Part shown: positions 53,401 to 64,000 of the stretch, piece after piece
How the letters are laid out: the number at the start of each line of letters is the position of its first letter
Numbering within the stretch: the stretch's first letter is position 1
NCBI GenBank assembly: GCA_029339195.1
Contig: JAPTJF010000019.1
Span: 124,001 to 188,000, forward strand
DNA from: Micractinium sp. NFX-FRZ
Taxonomy: Eukaryota > Chlorophyta > Trebouxiophyceae > Chlorellales > Chlorellaceae
Direction: 5' to 3'
Length of the DNA: 64,000 bases
Notes under the pieces: model-generated
Told to the model about the DNA's origin: nothing
The model's input: only the letters and a program-made list of their open reading frames with translations
Database searches by the model: none
Made by a program: the position numbers and the translations under genes

Positions 53401-54807
53401 CAGCGGGATGTGTGAGCACGGGGCTAGCGCGCGCCGGCCACAGCAGGCAGCATTCCAGCAGTACGCCCAGAACGCCACACGGAGCGCCTTGCCCAGGCCA
53501 AGCCCTGCCTGCGCTGCATTGGCGAGCCGCCGCCTGTGCGCCTGCACCACCCGCACCCTGCCCGCCCGCGTATGCATGCTTACCTCACTCCCGAGCATGG
53601 CAGCCGCGCCACATCAGCGACCCGGCTGTTGCCCGTGTTCAGCTGCGTCCTGCCAAAGGAGCACGAGTTGAACGTCCCCCCAACGCTGGCAGCCCCATCC
53701 GCTGCAAACTCTTCAAACACCACCGCTCTGAGCTGCTCCACGCTCAGCGGCGGCGGCTGCGTGCCGGGGCAGGCAGCACCAGAGGGCTCAAACGCGCCGA
53801 CTGCGGGCAGGCGGGGCGGGCGGAGGCGGGAGGGGGAGGCGGCCGAGGGTGGGTGGGGGTGCGCGGCTGTGCATGGGAGTGCAGGGCAGCCAGAGGGCGT
53901 GGCGGGCGGCTGGGCAAGCGGGGCGGTACTGCGGCAGCTGGCCCGCAGTTGTGACCAGCAGGCAGACCGGGGGGGCAGCAGAGATGCCCAGCGCCTACAC
54001 CCCCCGGCAGCAGGGGGCGGTGTGCAGGGTGGGCGGGTAGCCAGGCTGGCGATCAAGTTCACCATGCAAGGTGCATGCAGCTCACTGGGGATGAAGAGTG
54101 TGTCCACATCTGCGGCCACCAGAGTGTTGGTGCTACGGCTGATCTCCAGAGCTGCTTTTGACACTCCCCCGCTGCCACCACGGACCCTGGTGACTTTGGG
54201 CTGGCCTGTGCGGCCGCCAGAGGCGTGGATGGCGACTGCCCGGAAGCGCGGGAGTGGGTTGCTGCCGCCCCCGCCGCTGGCGCTGCCGCCGCCGCTGGCG
54301 CTGCCGCCGCCGCTGGCGCTCCACCTCCCTGACACGCGGACCTGCTGCCCAGTGGTCAACTTGGCCAGCAGCCTTGGGTCATCGACTTCTATCGGCACGC
54401 TCCCCCCGCTGGCAGTGCGCACCGAGAGCAGCCTGCATAAATATACGGAGCGGAGGGGAAGGTGAGCGCCCACTGCCACCCCTGCGGCCCGGGGGGGAGC
54501 TGTCCCGGCTTGCTGCTGACCCCACCGTTCAGAGCGTCGATTTGGCTTCTCGACTCCGAGCACAATAGCCGTGCCTGCATGGGCAGCATCGGAGAGGGAG
54601 ACATTGTGTGGGGGCATGGTCGCACTTTCGGTCGACGCCCATCCTTCCTGTAGTACGAGCGAAGCGGGGGCTCAGATATCGCTCACCTGATACCGTGTGA
54701 AGTGGAGGATCGGCCTGAAGAGAGCGGGCGCTGCCGACTGAGGGTCCTGCAGCCAGCAGCCACAGAAGTAAAGCCGCAAGGGGGGTGTAGCCCCGCCGGC
54801 CCTTCAT
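50458..54807 (-). CDS. Secreted gametolysin-type metalloprotease (peptidase family M11)
   Basis: In volvocine algae gametolysins dissolve cell walls at mating. Exons: 54807-54687, 54574-54526, 54432-54086, 53800-53584, 53104-53012, 52778-52713, 52608-52542, 52212 to about 52150, 51367-51030, 50826-50692 and 50546-50458. Exon 1 encodes a clear signal peptide (M-K-G-R-R-G then a Leu-rich core, A-A-G-P-S-V-G-S-A). The zinc site H-E-L-G-H-N-L-F-M-A-H is split between exons 7 and 8 and is complete. It is followed by M-G-Y-C-C-N-D-R-C and A-W-Q-M-G-W, as in the family. The last exons give G-I-D-N-D-C-N and A-S-C, a calcium-loop-like C-terminal motif. A Gly/Ser/Ala repeat lies in exon 3. The junction between the Zn exon and exon 9 (51367) is unresolved, and a short exon may be missing. 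Confidence 0.85.
52030..52056 (+). repeat. (AC)n microsatellite in a gametolysin intron
   Basis: A run of AC dinucleotides is interrupted by ATACG. Confidence 0.85.
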
Positions 54808-56061
54808 AGGATGCTACCAACCCGCTGAGCAGCTCGGCAAGCGAGTGAATGACTGCCAAGGAGTTGCGTGCTGGCCCATGCTGCGCTGCGTGCTGGTCCA
54901 TTCTCAGCGAGACTCAAGTCCTGTCAGCCCCTCCCGTCAGTTCATCCAGCCATGCCAGACCTCCGGCAGCATTCCGCACCTGTCGCCACGAAACGCCGTT
55001 CGGGTGTATGTGGACGGTGTGGACGGGAGCAACGGGAACGCTCACCTGCTCATCAACCTGCCACTGGGCTGCCACCTTTGCAGTCTGCTGATCAAACCCA
55101 AGATCAGCTGGCAAGCGACCCAATTCAGAGGATGGAGTCAGTTGGGCCGGCGGCGGGGGCTAATCACCGGCGGCAGAGCACCCGCCGGTGGGGCCACGCG
55201 CCCCGACAGCACAGGGCCCTTCAGGTGATGTCAACAGGAGCATGGCGTGGGTGTCAGCCGTAAACAAAGCGTGAGTAAGAGGGCAAGAAGAAGAGGGGGT
55301 GCAGACAGGGCGCAGAGTGGTGATATGCGGGCGGCACATGGGTGCGGTCGATGCATGGAGCGCCGCCTGCCCCGACAAACCCAGCGCCACGGCACTGCCT
55401 GGTACACAGACTCGATTCGGCTGTACGACCAGGCACCCGTAGCAAGCACTGAGGGAATGAAGCACACCATGCCAGACGTAAATCAGCAATGCAACGTATA
55501 ATGGCAGAGGCAGTCTTAAGGGGGGTGCAGTGGGTGGCACCACCCAGCATTGAAGGGCCAGTGCCGCACATGCTCCAGAAATGTGCAAGCCAACCTTCCC
55601 CAACCGTGCCAGGCAGCAGTCAGCGACGGCCCCTGGTGCCTTTAGGAGCTGGCCAAAGTCAACCAGGCAGGCTTGACAGCAACAGGCACGCCAGGGAGCA
55701 GGGTGGGGAGCAGGCATCTGCCCCACTCTGCGGGCGGAGGGGGTGTGGGCGGGTGCCTGGCTGGGTTCCCTGAAGGTCGGTCTTGCTGTGGGCAGGCCTA
55801 TCGAGCTGGCGCACACCCGGTCACAATCTAGTGGATACCTGCGCCGACAGCATGCAACGTTGCCCACACTTCCAGGCAAACGTCCAGGGGCCATGCGGTG
55901 CGGTAGGCGACCCGTCACAAGTCCTAAGGCCCTCAGGTGTGACCCCATGAACGGTGCACCGTCCCGTGCTTACAAGAAGGGTACAGAACGTGAGCCCCTT
56001 GCCAGCCTGGCGCAGCAGAGCTCCGCCCACGACAGGCAGGCAGGCCAGGCGGGGTGGCATG
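54808..56061. promoter_or_regulatory. Gametolysin promoter region and Cu-ATPase 3' flank
   Basis: These 1.25 kb lie between two leftward genes. A minus-strand TGTAA at 55970-55974 ends the Cu-ATPase. An open minus-strand frame (55948-55160, 262 codons) crosses the stretch but has no recognisable content and is treated as chance. Confidence 0.45.
55970..55974 (-). terminator. TGTAA poly(A) signal for the Cu-ATPase
   Basis: Minus-strand TGTAA lies about 90 bases past the stop codon at 56062. Confidence 0.6.
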
Positions 56062-59000
56062 TCAGGCTGGCGAAACATGGCCCGCACCTGCGCTGCCCTC
56101 CGCTGGCGGCCCGCCTGCTGGCGGCGCAGCTATGCTCCCGCTGCCGCTGCTGCTCGCGCCTGCTTCCTGCTGATTCGTAACGGCAGCTGCCACTGGCGTC
56201 CCCGCCTTCTCCTGCTGCTGCTGCTGCTGCTGCTGGCGGTGGCTTGGCCGCTGCGCAGCTGCAGGCCGGCCATCAAACTGGAGGAGCAGCGAGTTGGCCA
56301 TGACTGCCAAGCTGCTGAAACCCATCATGGCACCTGCGGGCAGGGCAGGGCAGCGGGGCAGCACGTGTGGGCGGGTGGGTGGGTGGGTGGGCCACCAGGT
56401 CACACGCTCTAATTTTGAAGCCTAGGACGGGCGCAGGGTGCCGCCGCAGCGGCAGACCGCCAACCGAGAGCGCAGCGCAGCGCAGCGCAGTCAGGCAGGC
56501 ACATGCGGCCTCGCCGCCCCCTGCCGGCTGCCCCACGCACCGCCCATGGTGCCGAAGATGGGAGCCCCGCCCCAACCTCCCACGCTGCCCCACACGCGGC
56601 TTTCTACACGAGTACACGCCCTTGCCACCACACCCTACGCCCCACACGCGGCTCCCTACGCTATACACGCCCTTGCCACCACCCCCTACGCACCCGACAG
56701 GCTGGGCGTGAGGGCCAGGCCCGTGAGGGGCAGCGCAGCGCCGGCCGCCAGTGGGATGCCCACCAGGTTGTATCCAGCCGCCCACCACATGTTCTGCTTT
56801 ATCTTGCGCAGTGTGGCGCGGCTCAGCTGCAGCACGTCCAACACCTGCAGGGGACCAAAGGCATGGGCGTCAGTGCAACCCTGTCATATTCACAGGTGGC
56901 GGCGGAGGCTGGAAGGGTGGAACGACAAGCATGGGCGGGCAGGCGCAGCTCAGCTGCGGCACGTCCAACGCAATGCTAGGACCGGTAGCAGGGGGCGGGG
57001 GGAGGGGCGGGCAGGGGTGCCACAGCATGGGCGGGTGTATGGGTGGCCGAATGCATGGGTGGACAGTGTGGGCGGCCAGCCTCGGTCATGGCGCACACCC
57101 CCGGCATCATGCATCCGTCCCAGCCCACGCCTACCTGCGGCACGCGGTCCCCCAGCAGCACCACATCTGCGACCTCGCTGGCAGCATCCACGCCGCCGCC
57201 CATGGCGATGCCCACGTCAGCCTGCAGCATGGCAGGGTGGGGTTGCACATGGGCTGGGGTTGAACAGTAGGGTGTGAAGGGTGGAGCAAGGTCTGCAGCC
57301 GATGCGTTGAGCGGTAAGTTTAAGCAGCAAGCCGAAGCCGTGAGAAGTAGGCAGTGGCACGGGGCCAGGAGCCTCCCTCCCACTGGGGGCACAGGCGGGA
57401 TGCAGGGTGTGTGGGCAGCGCGCCGCCAAGGCGTTGCGCTCTCCTGCGTTGTACCATGCCACCCATGCATGCGTGCCATGCTGTGCCGGGGCATGCTGTG
57501 GTTTAACGCTCCATGCCGGTGCCAGCGCTGCTGTGTGCAGCACGACACAGCATGGCATGGCATGGCATGGCAGAGCACATGGGCATGGCATGGCGTCGCT
57601 GCACACACCTGGGCCAACGCTGCCGCGTCGTTCACGCCATCACCCACCATCGCCACACGCCTCCCCGCCGCCTGCAGCTGCTGCACCAGCGCTGCCTTGC
57701 CTGCGGGCTTCACCCCGGCATACACGTGCTGCACGGGTGGACGGGAGGGGTGGGCAGAGCACAAAAGGCATACTGAAGGGTAGCGCAATTGCAGCTCAAT
57801 GGCGGCCACGGTCAATGCTGTCGCGGCAGCTCTGGCAACAACATTGTGCACACCACAGGAAACGGCGGCACCGTGGCGGACGCCAGCAGCCAGGCAGCCA
57901 AGCAGCAGCCCAGGCGGCAACATATTATGCAGGCAGTCAGGCAAGAGCACACATACCTGGGCGTCAATGCCAACCGCCTCTGCCATTGCGTGCGCGGTGG
58001 CGGGCTGGTCGCCAGAGAGCATGACGGCCTGGATGCCCAGCCGCTGCAGGACAAATGGAAGGGTAGGAGGCACACAAAACGCTGAGAAAAAGATTGGGAA
58101 ACTCAGAAAGCAGGGTGAGCACGGGGGCTGGTCACCATTGCCTGGATGCCCAGCCGTTGCAGGCACAGGCTGGGGCAGGAAAAGGCAGGGCGGCACAAGG
58201 AACTAGCCAGCAACAGAGTGTTGGTTCAGACAGATGCAAGCAAAAGCGCGAGGAAGGGCTGGGGTTGGCAGGCGGGGCGGCAGGCGCAACCGGGACAGCC
58301 CAGCCCAGCCTGCAGCTGCCTCTCACCCTGAGCTGCTGCACCGTCTTGGCTGCATCTGGGCGCAGCTCATCTGCCATCTCTATCGTCCCCGCCAGCTGCC
58401 CATCGATGCCCACATACACCAGGATGTGGCCCGGCCGGCTGGCGGGTGCCACCTCAACAGCCGCCACCTCAGCTGCTGCAGCGGGCTCCGCTCTGCTGGC
58501 GCTGCCGGCAGCAGCAGCAGCGGCAGCAGCAGCGGTGGCAGCAGCTTCTGCTGCCTCCTGCTCATCTAGGCTGCGTAGAGCTGCTGGGGGGGCGGCGCCC
58601 CCGGCGGCTGCGGCGGCTGCTCCCTCTGCCTGCTCTTGTGGCGGGCGGGACACCCACTCCCGAGTGCCAACTGAGATGCGCCGCCCTGCCACCGTGGCAG
58701 TCACCCCGCTCCCCGGCTCTTGCACAAAGGAGCCCTCCACTGCCGCATACCCTGCGTGGCCGTTGCCGCCGCTGCCGCCGCCGATGCTGCTGCCGTCGCC
58801 GCCAGCCGCCTTGTCTGCGGCCGAGGCAATAGCGCGCGCCAGCGGGTGCGTGCTGCCACGCTCCACCGCCGCCGCCAGCAGCAGCAGCTCTGAAGGCGCT
58901 GCCGCTGCGGCCCCTGCCGCGCCAACCTTGGCGCCGGCTCCGGCACTGCTGCCGCTGCTCAGTGCTGCTGTTGCAGAGGGCAGCGGGCGCACCTCCACCA

Positions 59001-62000
59001 CCACTGGCTTCCCGGCAGTGAGGGTCCCTGTCTTGTCAAACACCACTGTGTCCACGTGGGAGGCGGCCTGCAGAGAAGGGGAACCAAGAAGGGCACTCAA
59101 TCCATTTCCTTAGCAGCAGAGGGCAGCACGAGCGAGGACACACCATATCTCACACACCACGGCGTCCACATGGAAGGCGGCGGGCAGAGGGAGCATTCAG
59201 AGAGGCAGGCAGGCAGGGTTTCGAACAATGGGAGGCACGTACGGGTGCACTGTCGTCAAACACGCAGCCTGGGTTGCAACTCAAGGCACAGGGCTGCGTG
59301 CTCTGCATGTCGTGCCCCGCCCAGGGCACCCAGTCCCCGTCACTCTCTGCCGTGCCCCTAGAACAACAGTCGGAAGGCCAGCAAGTAAAACCAGGATCTG
59401 AGAGAACGATTCGAAAGCAAATTATCAGCCCCCAGCGCGCACCTCCAGTACGTCGCCTCCACGGATGAGCAGACCGCGGCGGGCGCCCGCCGAGGTGCCC
59501 ACCAGGACTGCGGTGGGGGCTGCCAGCCCCAGGGCACAGGGGCATGCCACCACCAGGACGTTGCAGGCCATCTGGAGGGCCAACAGGGCGGTGGCGGCGG
59601 CCTTGGAGGTGGCGGCGGCGGCGTAGGGTGCAAGCACCTGCGGGAGGAGGAAAGGGGAAGGAGGGGAGGAAGGGGGGGAGGGCGGTGAGGTGGGAAGCCA
59701 AGCAGGCAGTTGCCCATCCTTCCTGCTTTCGGAACAGCTGTCTGCTGCTGCCCACGGCACCACTGCATGCAGCACACACTGCCTGCCCATCACATGCACG
59801 TCCATCGCCCGCCACGCCTACCTCCTGCCCGCCATGCCTACGGGTCTGTGTCGCAAGCCCACTATGGTTAGGCAAACTGCAAAACAAGCAAGCAAGCAGG
59901 CAAGCAAGCAAGCAAGAGGCAAGCAGGCAAGAGGCCCCACCCCGCTGACCTGCGGGAAGATGCGGGTGCCAGCGCCTGCCCAGAAGACAAAAGCGGCTGT
60001 CGCCACGCCCATCACGCCATAAGTGAACTTGCCCTGCGCAGGTCAGGAGGTAAGTGAGGTTAGCTGCCGGATTGCCAAGATAGTGTGCCAGTAGAAGGGT
60101 GGAGAGAAAGAGTCACCGCACAGAGAAGGCGTGCCCCGCCCCTCCTCACCGCGATGACGTCGGCAAAGCGCTGGACGGGTGCGGTGCGCGACTGGGCCGC
60201 CTCCACCATGCGCACAATGTCGGCCACAGCTGCGGGGCAGGAAGGCAAGCAAGGGGCGTGAAGGGAGGCTGACGTCACAGAGGCACAGCGAGGGCCGTAC
60301 ACGATGCCTGTCACCGCTGCAGGCAGGCAATTACAGGTGAAGTGGGGAGGCCGCAAGGGGAGGGGAGGGAGGCAAGAGCGAGTCCAAAAGATCCAGCGCA
60401 TGTTACCGGCCGGGGGTGCAGGCAGGCAGTCACAGGTGAGTGGGGGAGGGCAGGAGGCAGCAAAGAAAGGCGAGAGTTAGGAAGGATGTGCACTGGGCTG
60501 GCTAGTGCTGTGTGGAGCTCCCCCAACCTAGGACAGCCCCCGCCATGGCGGGATAACGGAGGGTCCCATGCTCACCCGTGTCCCCTCCGCTGTGCACCGC
60601 CTGCACACTGATCTGGCCGTCGTAGTTGACGGTGCCAGCTGTCACTTTGTCGCCTGCGGGCAGGGCAAGCGCACAGCATGCAGCACGGGCAAGCGGCGGT
60701 GTGTTTCGCAAGGCATTCAACAGGCTGGGCATCTGGCTGATTGGCGCGACGTCGAAGCACACACACAACCCGATTCCGGCCACGCCAGCTCTCCTTCACC
60801 AAAACCATTCAAGAAACGCATCAACCACACCCCAGTCTGCGCCCCCGCGCCCGCCCTGCCCACCCACCCTGCTGCTTGGTGACGGGCAGCGGCTCGCCGG
60901 TGAGCGCCGACTCATCCACCGTGCTGCGCCCGCCCACCACCACGCCATCCACTGGCACGCGGTCGCCAGGCAGCACCGTCAGCACATCCCCTGCCGCCAC
61001 AGTCTCAGACGGCACCTCCCGCCAGCTGCCGTCGCCCAGCAGCAGGCGCGCCTTGGGTGGCAGCAGGCCCTGCACACACAGGTGTGCAGCAAGGACGCGG
61101 AGCGTTGCACCGGCACATGCAGTCAACGCCTGCATGGTGCACCGCTTGCAGCATAACACATGCCACGCTCCTACGAGGCAATCCGTCGGCTGCACCAGCA
61201 GCTAGGTTTCTGTTCACAACACCCGCACCACACTGTCCTACGCCCCGCTGCCGAGGCGCCACCGCCAGCCCCACACCCACACCTCCACACACCTGCAGCG
61301 CCGCCATGTCAGCCCTCGCCTGCACCTGGCCTCCCCCGGATCCCCAACTTGCAGCACCCACCCCAGCTAAAACCCCACCCACCTGCAGCGCCGCCATGTC
61401 GGCGCTGGCCTGCAGCTTGGCTCGCTCCTCCAGGGCACGCCCCACCAGCACCACTCCCAGCAGCATGGCGGGCTCCTCAAAGAAAGTGCGCCAGCCTGCG
61501 AGCACGAGCAAGCAAGGCAGGGCGGGAGGGCAAGGGCAGGGAAGGCAGCGTACATCAGCGGCAGGGCGTGAAGTGCCTCTCAAAGAGAGTGCGGCAGCGT
61601 GAACACACAGTAGGGCGGGGCGGGGCGGGGCAGCAAAGGGAGGGCCGGGACGGGCCCACGTTGGCAGCAGTGCACATGAGGCACGGTAGGCGTGCGGCAT
61701 CAGCTGGACTAGAGGCAGGCTGTGCTCACAGCCAGTGCTCACAGCCCCAGGCCTCCTCAGGACGCCGCCCTCCGCCGTTCTACATTCCCCCCCGAGCCCC
61801 GTTTCTCATCTGTCTGCCCAGACCTCTGCCCCATGCCTGCCCAGCAGCCGCACACGATTCAACACTCACCCAGCTGGGGCAGCAGGGCCGCCACGGCGCT
61901 GACGGCAAACGAGGCGGTGGCTCCCAGCCCCACCAGGCTGTTCATGTCTGGGGCGCCCCGAGCCAGCGCCTGGAACCCCTCCGTGATGATGGCACGCCCG

Positions 62001-63898
62001 GGCCCTGCAAGACGGGGATGGAGAGCAAGGGGTGCGGTGACCCATGTGCCGGAGGGCTCTCCAGCTTGCCGTGTACATCCTGTTCTGGTTTCTGATAAAC
62101 CAGGGCAAATGATGGCGGTGACCCAGCGCTGGCAAGTGGGCCTCCCACAGCCCGTACATGGTGTGCTGTGCGCTCCAACCGCGTGCAGGCAGGCAGCAGT
62201 GGTCAGCACGGCAAGGCACCCACCCAGCAGCGCCAGCGCTGACATGGCCGCGTGCACGGGTGTGCTGGCCAGCACATGCAGCCAGCGGGGAGCGGCGGCG
62301 CCCAACCAGTGCGTGAGGTGGTGCAGGAGGCAGGCGGAGGCCAGCAGCCAGGCCACGCCCAGCCGCCGCGTCGTGTCCCTGCAGGCCGGCGGCAGCGGGT
62401 GGGCAGGTGGGAAAGCAGGCGGGTGGTGCGAGTGCAGGCACGGCAACGAGTGACAACACAGAGCAATGCGGGGGCGGTTTGTGATCTCCCCTGCCTTGCA
62501 CATCGCCTGGGCCCAACAACACACCCGGTATTGACGGGCAGCTGTCTAACCAGACCCCCAAGCACACTGAGCCTAACCGAGCGCGCTTTTCGCTTGGCCT
62601 GCACCCCAAGCAGAGCCTTGGCCCCCATCCCCGGCCCACCTGAGCCGCCGCATGCGCTCCTCCCGCTTGGCCTGCACCACCTTGTTGCTGGCGCTGCTGC
62701 CGCCGCCCTGCTGGCGCATCGTCGCCGCGTAGCCAGCGTTCGTCAGCATGCGTGCCAGTTCAGCGCCCATGGTCGCCAGCTGGCGCTCGTGTGGCGTCAG
62801 CCCTGCCTCTATGTCCACCTCACCAGCCTCCGACTCCATCTGTTGCTGCTGCGGCTGCTGCCGCTGCACTGCTGCCGCCGGCTTCTGTGCCGCCGCTGCT
62901 GCATCGGGCGCTGCGTCACCATTGCTGCTGCTGCTGCCACTGCTGCCATCTTCGAGCAGCAGCACCCGCACCACCGCGGTCTCAGTGGTCAAATTCACAG
63001 AAGCAGCCTGCACCGGTACCTGCTTCTCTAGCAACACCTTGACACGGCTGACGCAGCCGGCGCAGCGCATGCCTGCAGAGGGCGGCGGGACAGACAACTG
63101 AAAGGGGCAAGCGAGGGGTGCAGTATCTAGAACGGATGACAGCATGCAGCGCTGCCCTAAACCATACAACATCAGGTACTGTTGTTCGTCGAACGCTGTG
63201 GCAGTAGTTCAGGCCAAGCAATGTCAGGTGGGTGGGCCACCACCAGGCCAGAGGCACGCACCTGTGACGTCTAGCAGTATCACATCCTCCTTCCCCCCCA
63301 GCGCCGGTGCCACCGCTAGTGCCGCTGCTGTCCCGCCGCTCGCCGCGCTGCCGCCTCCCCCGCTGCCGCCGCTGCCATCACCGCCTCCAACTGCGCCCCC
63401 ACCGCCGGAGCCGCCGACTGACCGGCAGACCCGGCAGCGACGGCAGCCTGCGGCTGGCACCCAAGCCTTGTCCCCTGAGCTGCACCGCCGGCTGCCACCC
63501 AGCAGCCGCAGTGCTGCTGCCCCCAGCAGGTGCACATGTGAGGGATTGAACCCAGCAGGGCTACTGGGACAGTGGCCACATCGCTGCCAGGCAGTGGCGC
63601 TTGTCCGGTGGCGGAGTGGCGCCGCCGCCAGTCGGGGCCGGGCGGCGTGCAGTTGCGTTGCCCGCGCCAGCGCTCTGATGGTGGGATTCCAACCCTGATG
63701 CAGCAACGGCCGGCTGCCGCTGCAGGGCAGCGCTACCGGTTGCATAGCACCACTGGGTGTGGCCTCCGTTCTTCTCTGCGCTGTCAAAACAACAATGCGG
63801 GGCCCGGCTTGTTTGGAGCAGCTCTGATGAGTGCGACGCAAGGCTGTGGGCCTGCGTTCGGCGTCAAGGCGCGCGCGTGGTGAGGGTTTCGGAGGCAC
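56062..63898 (-). CDS. PAA2: Copper-transporting P1B-type ATPase, PAA2/HMA8-like (plastid)
   Basis: In plants PAA2/HMA8 pumps Cu(I) into the thylakoid lumen for plastocyanin. Exons: 63898-63262, 63072-62640, 62378-62224, 62004-61870, 61495-61383, 61069-60868, 60653-60576, 60229-60150, 60033-59950, 59637-59443, 59067-58327, 58043-57957, 57728-57609, 57221-57135, 56844-56694, 56333-56062 (1189 aa, frame closed). The HMA domain has G-M-R-C-A-G-C, split by intron 1. Other landmarks are [41 protein letters not shown] and G-D-G-V-N-D-A. The end has L-T-P-S-L-S-G and M-G-F-S-S. The long Ser/Arg-rich N-terminus suits a transit peptide; a Met near 63745 is a second start option. An Ala-rich insertion lies in the nucleotide-binding domain. 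PAA1 is the alternative identity. Confidence 0.9.
56582..56690 (-). repeat. Two-copy tandem repeat in Cu-ATPase intron 15, next to the donor
   Basis: A unit of roughly 50-57 bases (CCCCACACGCGGCT to CACGCCCTTGCCACCAC, plus strand) occurs twice. The copy nearest exon 15 runs up to the donor at 56694. Confidence 0.75.
58126..58164 (-). repeat. Echo of the Cu-ATPase exon 12 start
   Basis: About 100 bases before exon 12 (58043), the acceptor and first codons are repeated with one mismatch over the core CTGGATGCCCAGCCG(C/T)TGCAGG (plus strand). A shortened match extends to GGCTGGTC. Confidence 0.7.
59152..59189 (-). repeat. Echo of the Cu-ATPase exon 11 start
   Basis: The sequence around the acceptor of exon 11 (59067; A-A-S-H-V-D-T) recurs about 110 bases upstream in the intron, with several substitutions. 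Confidence 0.55.
61291..61331 (-). repeat. Echo of the Cu-ATPase exon 5 donor edge, donor intact
   Basis: The end of exon 5 (A-S-A-D-M-A-A-L-Q then GTGGGT at 61383) is repeated about 90 bases into intron 5. It reads A-R-A-D-M-A-A-L-Q and is again followed by a GT donor (GTGTGT). About 35 of 40 bases match. Confidence 0.75.
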
Positions 63899-64000
63899 TG
63901 CTCACGGACCGTGCGTCTGGAGCACGCCAGAAAGCACCCCAATAACGCACGGATTACCCCGTTGCGTGCGTCTCCTTCTTGGTCGAGAGGGAGAAGGCCA
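63899..64000. other. Upstream flank of the Cu-ATPase
   Basis: About 100 bases upstream of the first candidate Met at 63898. Nothing further is recognisable before the window ends. Confidence 0.4.

Noticed and set aside
55160..55948. 262-codon minus-strand open frame between gametolysin and the Cu-ATPase
   Set aside because: Its composition (scattered Cys, Pro, Arg, His) looks random, it has no signal or domain, and it lies in the expected promoter/3' flank.

Overview
The window looks like nuclear DNA of a GC-rich, intron-dense green alga, most likely a trebouxiophyte of the Chlorella/Micractinium kind; the genus is inference. The coding sequence is broken into many short exons. TGTAA poly(A) signals lie after most stop codons. 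Products include a thylakoid-type copper ATPase, a plastid-type CcdA, a plant-type galactokinase, cytosolic RPS19 and eIF5A, a mitochondrial mL45, a Chlamydomonas/Volvox-type gametolysin and an axonemal DRC2. I see no transposon, CRISPR array, tRNA or rRNA.

Layout, left to right: LRR/IQ coiled-coil protein (-, runs off the left edge); CcdA (+), divergent from it; an unrecognised Gln/Ala-rich protein (-); galactokinase (+, 19 exons); two tandem pirin genes (-); SKA1 (+); RPS19 (-); DRC2 (+); eIF5A (-); a DAGL-type sn-1 diacylglycerol lipase (-); mL45 (+); gametolysin M11 protease (-); PAA2/HMA8-like Cu-ATPase (-, first exon near the right edge). I traced exons by reading frame and splice sites. 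For CcdA, galactokinase, both pirins, SKA1, RPS19, DRC2, eIF5A, mL45 and the Cu-ATPase the summed coding length is a multiple of three and ends in a stop. The lipase, gametolysin and unknown protein each keep one or two unresolved junctions.

The genes are ordinary eukaryotic neighbours, not a pathway. Two functional threads stand out. Two plastid/thylakoid membrane proteins of redox or copper supply (CcdA, Cu-ATPase) are present. So are two genes tied to flagella and mating in other green algae (DRC2, gametolysin), which matters if the organism is a non-flagellated Chlorella.

The most unusual feature crosses genes. In seven of the thirteen, an intron carries a diverged copy of an adjacent exon edge, with its splice acceptor or donor. 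I call these exon-edge echoes. In galactokinase one echo is a complete 86-nt duplicate of the ATP-binding exon, with intact frame and a phase that makes the two copies mutually exclusive. Another exon there exists in three copies, and a third has two decayed copies. In the lipase a donor edge is repeated in a short tandem array. GC-AG introns are also frequent.
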